The notes under the pieces are model-generated. The model did not search any database. It was given only the letters and a program-made list of their open reading frames with translations, and was not told the DNA's origin. The position numbers were made by a program, and so were the translations under genes. A stretch of 64,000 nucleotides of DNA from Fermentimonas sp. (GTDB lineage: Bacteria; Bacteroidota; Bacteroidia; Bacteroidales; Dysgonomonadaceae). Positions 61,615 through 64,000 of the stretch are shown here, in pieces. Location: assembly GCA_015478775.1 (NCBI GenBank), contig JADMKP010000009.1, positions 32,159 to 96,158 on the forward strand. Reading direction: 5' to 3'. Position 1 is the first letter of the stretch. Every line of letters starts with the position of its first letter.

Positions 61615-63880
61615 CTATTTTATTTCAATAAATGCAGTTTCTAAGCCATCTGCTGAGGCAGTTACTATATTTTTTTTACCAGCTTTTATCAATTTTATTA
61701 ATGCTCTGCCATTGTACGCTTGCACTTTCTTAGATGCATCTGAAGTACCCATGTTTACTACCAAATGTCCATCACCAATAGAGTTAAAGTTTAGTACTTT
61801 GGATGAAGTAAGACATCTGACACCGTTTTTGTCGGTGAATTCAGCCTCAAGCCAAGCATATTCCGAAGTTTCTTCTGTAATTTTTAATTTGATGTTCGCC
61901 TCTTCACCAAACTTACGCGTTTCGTAATAGAAGCTAATTTCATCTGTAACAGTTGCTCCATCTTTTTGAGCTATTACCTTAACATTATTCTCTCCATTTT
62001 TAAAAGGTGTGTCCCATCTAAGTCCTGCAGCAGGGAAATCTTGACTATCTCTAATCCTTTTGCCAAGACTTACTCCGTTAAGAAAAAGTTCGGCTTCGTT
62101 GCAATTTGAATAAATTTTTAGAGTTTTAATCTCTCCTTCTTCACCCCATCTAATAGGCCAATTATGACCATAAATACGAACCATAGGATTATCAGTCCAA
62201 TATGATTGAAAGACATAAAATGCCTCTTTTTTAGTGAAATCACGCTCAACAACGCCCTTCTGATTCATGTAAGGCACCGGGTTTATAGGACGTACGGGAG
62301 TTGAAAAGTCTTTAAAAGGCCAATATGCAGCACCAGTTAGCCATGGCATTGTCTCCTGCTCTTTAAGGTGCCAATCGATAAGATCTACTATATACGATTC
62401 ACTCCAGTCGCCATCTCTTGAAGCCCGGGCAGTATCTCCGTAAAGAGAAGCATCTCCCGATCTTTCATCAGCCTGTTTTTCTCTGCTCTCAATCTTATCC
62501 AAATTAATATACGGATCTTCTGCATTACGCCCCGCATGGTTATCGCCACCCCACTCAACATGCAAGAAATGATCTACTTGCTGCATTTCATGATACGATA
62601 CACTCTTGTAATCGGTATATATTCCTCTGTACCATCCAGCCCAAATTGAAGGAGAATAAACATCCACAATATCTTTACAGAAGTCGCATCTTCTTATAGC
62701 AGTTAACCTTGTATAATCAAGTTTATGAGAAAGATTATGCAGCTCACTCATATATTCACGAATCATATCCTTTTCGAAATAAGTAAAGTCACCGGGTCAA
62801 TCATTTTCATTTCCTAATCCCCATAAAATAATAGATGGGTGGTTGCGATGCTGAGTAATCATATTTGTGAGCATCCTTCTGCCTTGTTCTTTATATACTT
62901 CACCTCCAAGTCCACCCCTACACCATGGAATTTCTTCCCACACGAGAATGCCAAGTCTATCACATTGCTCAAGCACAATTCGAGATTGTTGATAATGACC
63001 CAGTCTGATGAAATTAACACCCATCTCCTTCATCATTTCTATTTCCTTTATTATCATCTCTTCGGTCATAGCGGGACCAACACCTGCATGATCTTCATGA
63101 CGGTGAGTACCTTTTAGTAATATACGATCTCCATTTAGATGAAAAGGGCCATTTTTAATAAACTCAAAATGTCTAAATCCAAACTTCTCTCTACTTACCA
63201 TTTCTCCTGCATCCGTTGTAAGAGTAACTTCACATAAATATAGGTGTGGATTCTGTGTCGACCATAGTTCAGGCTTGTTTATTGTTATATTAAGTAATTC
63301 TTTTACTTTACCACTTATATTATTAATCGTGATATTTTCACGGCTGATAACTTCTCCATCAGGGTTGTAAACCTTTACATTTACTTCTGCATCTGTAATT
63401 GCTTCTTCACCAGTGAGAGTGTAATTTTTGAAATCGGCCTTAATAGATAGTTTGCCTTTTTCCCCGTTTTTGTCAACCGAAGCATAAGTTTGCAATGAGT
63501 TGAATGCTACGGTTGGGGTATAAACCAAATTTACATAACGATAAATACCCCCCCCATACAAATTAAAATCCGACAGGTCTGATGGCATCATTTCGGTATC
63601 CCGGGTATTATCTACTCTAATTACAACAGGTATACTTCCTTCGTAAGCTTCAGCTTCTTCAGATGCTATAAAGCTATTTACAGCATCAGTTATATCAACT
63701 TCCCATTCATGATAACCACCAATATGAGAACCCACTTTTGTAAGATAAACATATACCTCGGCTTTTTGTCCTACACCTTCAAAGTGCAGTATAGTGCGAC
63801 CTTCTCTGTAAGGGTTATTAATCTTTAGCTTTGTTCTGTACCAGGTTGCACCTTGGTAGTAATTTATATCTGGGTCGACG
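61615..63880 (-). pseudogene. GH2 glycoside hydrolase pseudogene (5'-truncated, internal TGA)
   Basis: ORFs 62797-63735 and 61615-62766 lie in the same frame, separated by GNEND-TGA-PGDFTYFEKDMIREYM; frame continues upstream to about 63880 (DPDINYYQGATWYRTKLKINNPYREGRTILHFEGVGQKAEVYVYLTKVGSHI) with no start. Confidence 0.82.
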
Positions 63881-64000
63881 GCAAAAGTTTACCGTCAAAA
63901 AGATACTCATAGCTGTTAGAGAGTCCTAATGTACGATATGCGGGTATAGCCCAGTTTCCAACAACACCATAACTCAATCTTAGTTTAAGCATATCAAGCC
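63880..64000 (-). pseudogene. SusC/TonB-dependent receptor fragment, truncated at the junction with the GH2 remnant
   Basis: Minus strand reads LDMLKLRLSYGVVGNWAIPAYRTLGLSNSYEYLFDGKLLPST, SusC-like, then loses frame at the GH2 sequence. Confidence 0.72.

Noticed and set aside
62797-62799. Stop-codon recoding (TGA as Trp or selenocysteine) in the GH2 gene
   Set aside because: TGG is used for Trp throughout the window and the 5' end of this gene is also missing, which favours pseudogene decay.
63544-63551. C8 homopolymer as a frameshift in the GH2 pseudogene
   Set aside because: The frame is maintained on both sides (NLYGGGIYRYVNL), so no frameshift is needed, although sequencing error there cannot be ruled out.

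Overview
This 64 kb window is chromosomal DNA from a Bacteroidota (Bacteroidales-like) genome. Supporting signals are SusC/SusD, TAnnTTTG-type promoters, a hybrid two-component system, the dapL lysine route and a long-form IspG. The left half (about 1-30.6 kb) is mostly housekeeping: dnaG, ilvE, dapF-dapL, dusB, fabI, aqpZ, ispG, an iron-siderophore ABC operon and one tRNA. It also carries a sulfatase-GH2 pair at the left edge and a GH29 fucosidase. The right half (30.8-61.2 kb) is a nearly complete pectin/homogalacturonan utilisation locus: exuT-kdgA-kdgK-DUF4861-kduD-kduI; PL1, Gfo/Idh, PL1-CE8, GH105, GH28, beta-helix protein, SusD, SusC; an esterase-CE8 fusion; and HTCS-uxaC-uxaE. Main items for a second look: (1) at the right edge, a decayed GH2 gene with a TGG-to-TGA nonsense codon, joined out of frame to a SusC fragment; (2) a likely 5' remnant of a group II (C-type-like) intron directly after the uxaE terminator; (3) a promoter-leader-terminator module with a tiny ORF upstream of dapF; (4) an 89-bp palindromic element with related copies on both sides of a 3-kb block; (5) two 11-bp-periodic tandem repeats, each with an adjacent inverted copy; (6) a LacI-type palindrome overlapping a consensus promoter at kduI; (7) a 12-mer shared by the susC and esterase-CE8 promoters; (8) uncharacterised proteins inside the PUL (Gfo/Idh with a Cys cluster, DUF4861, FN3/beta-helix protein). 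I did not see a clearly new defence or mobile system. Assignments are from reading motifs; no searches were run.
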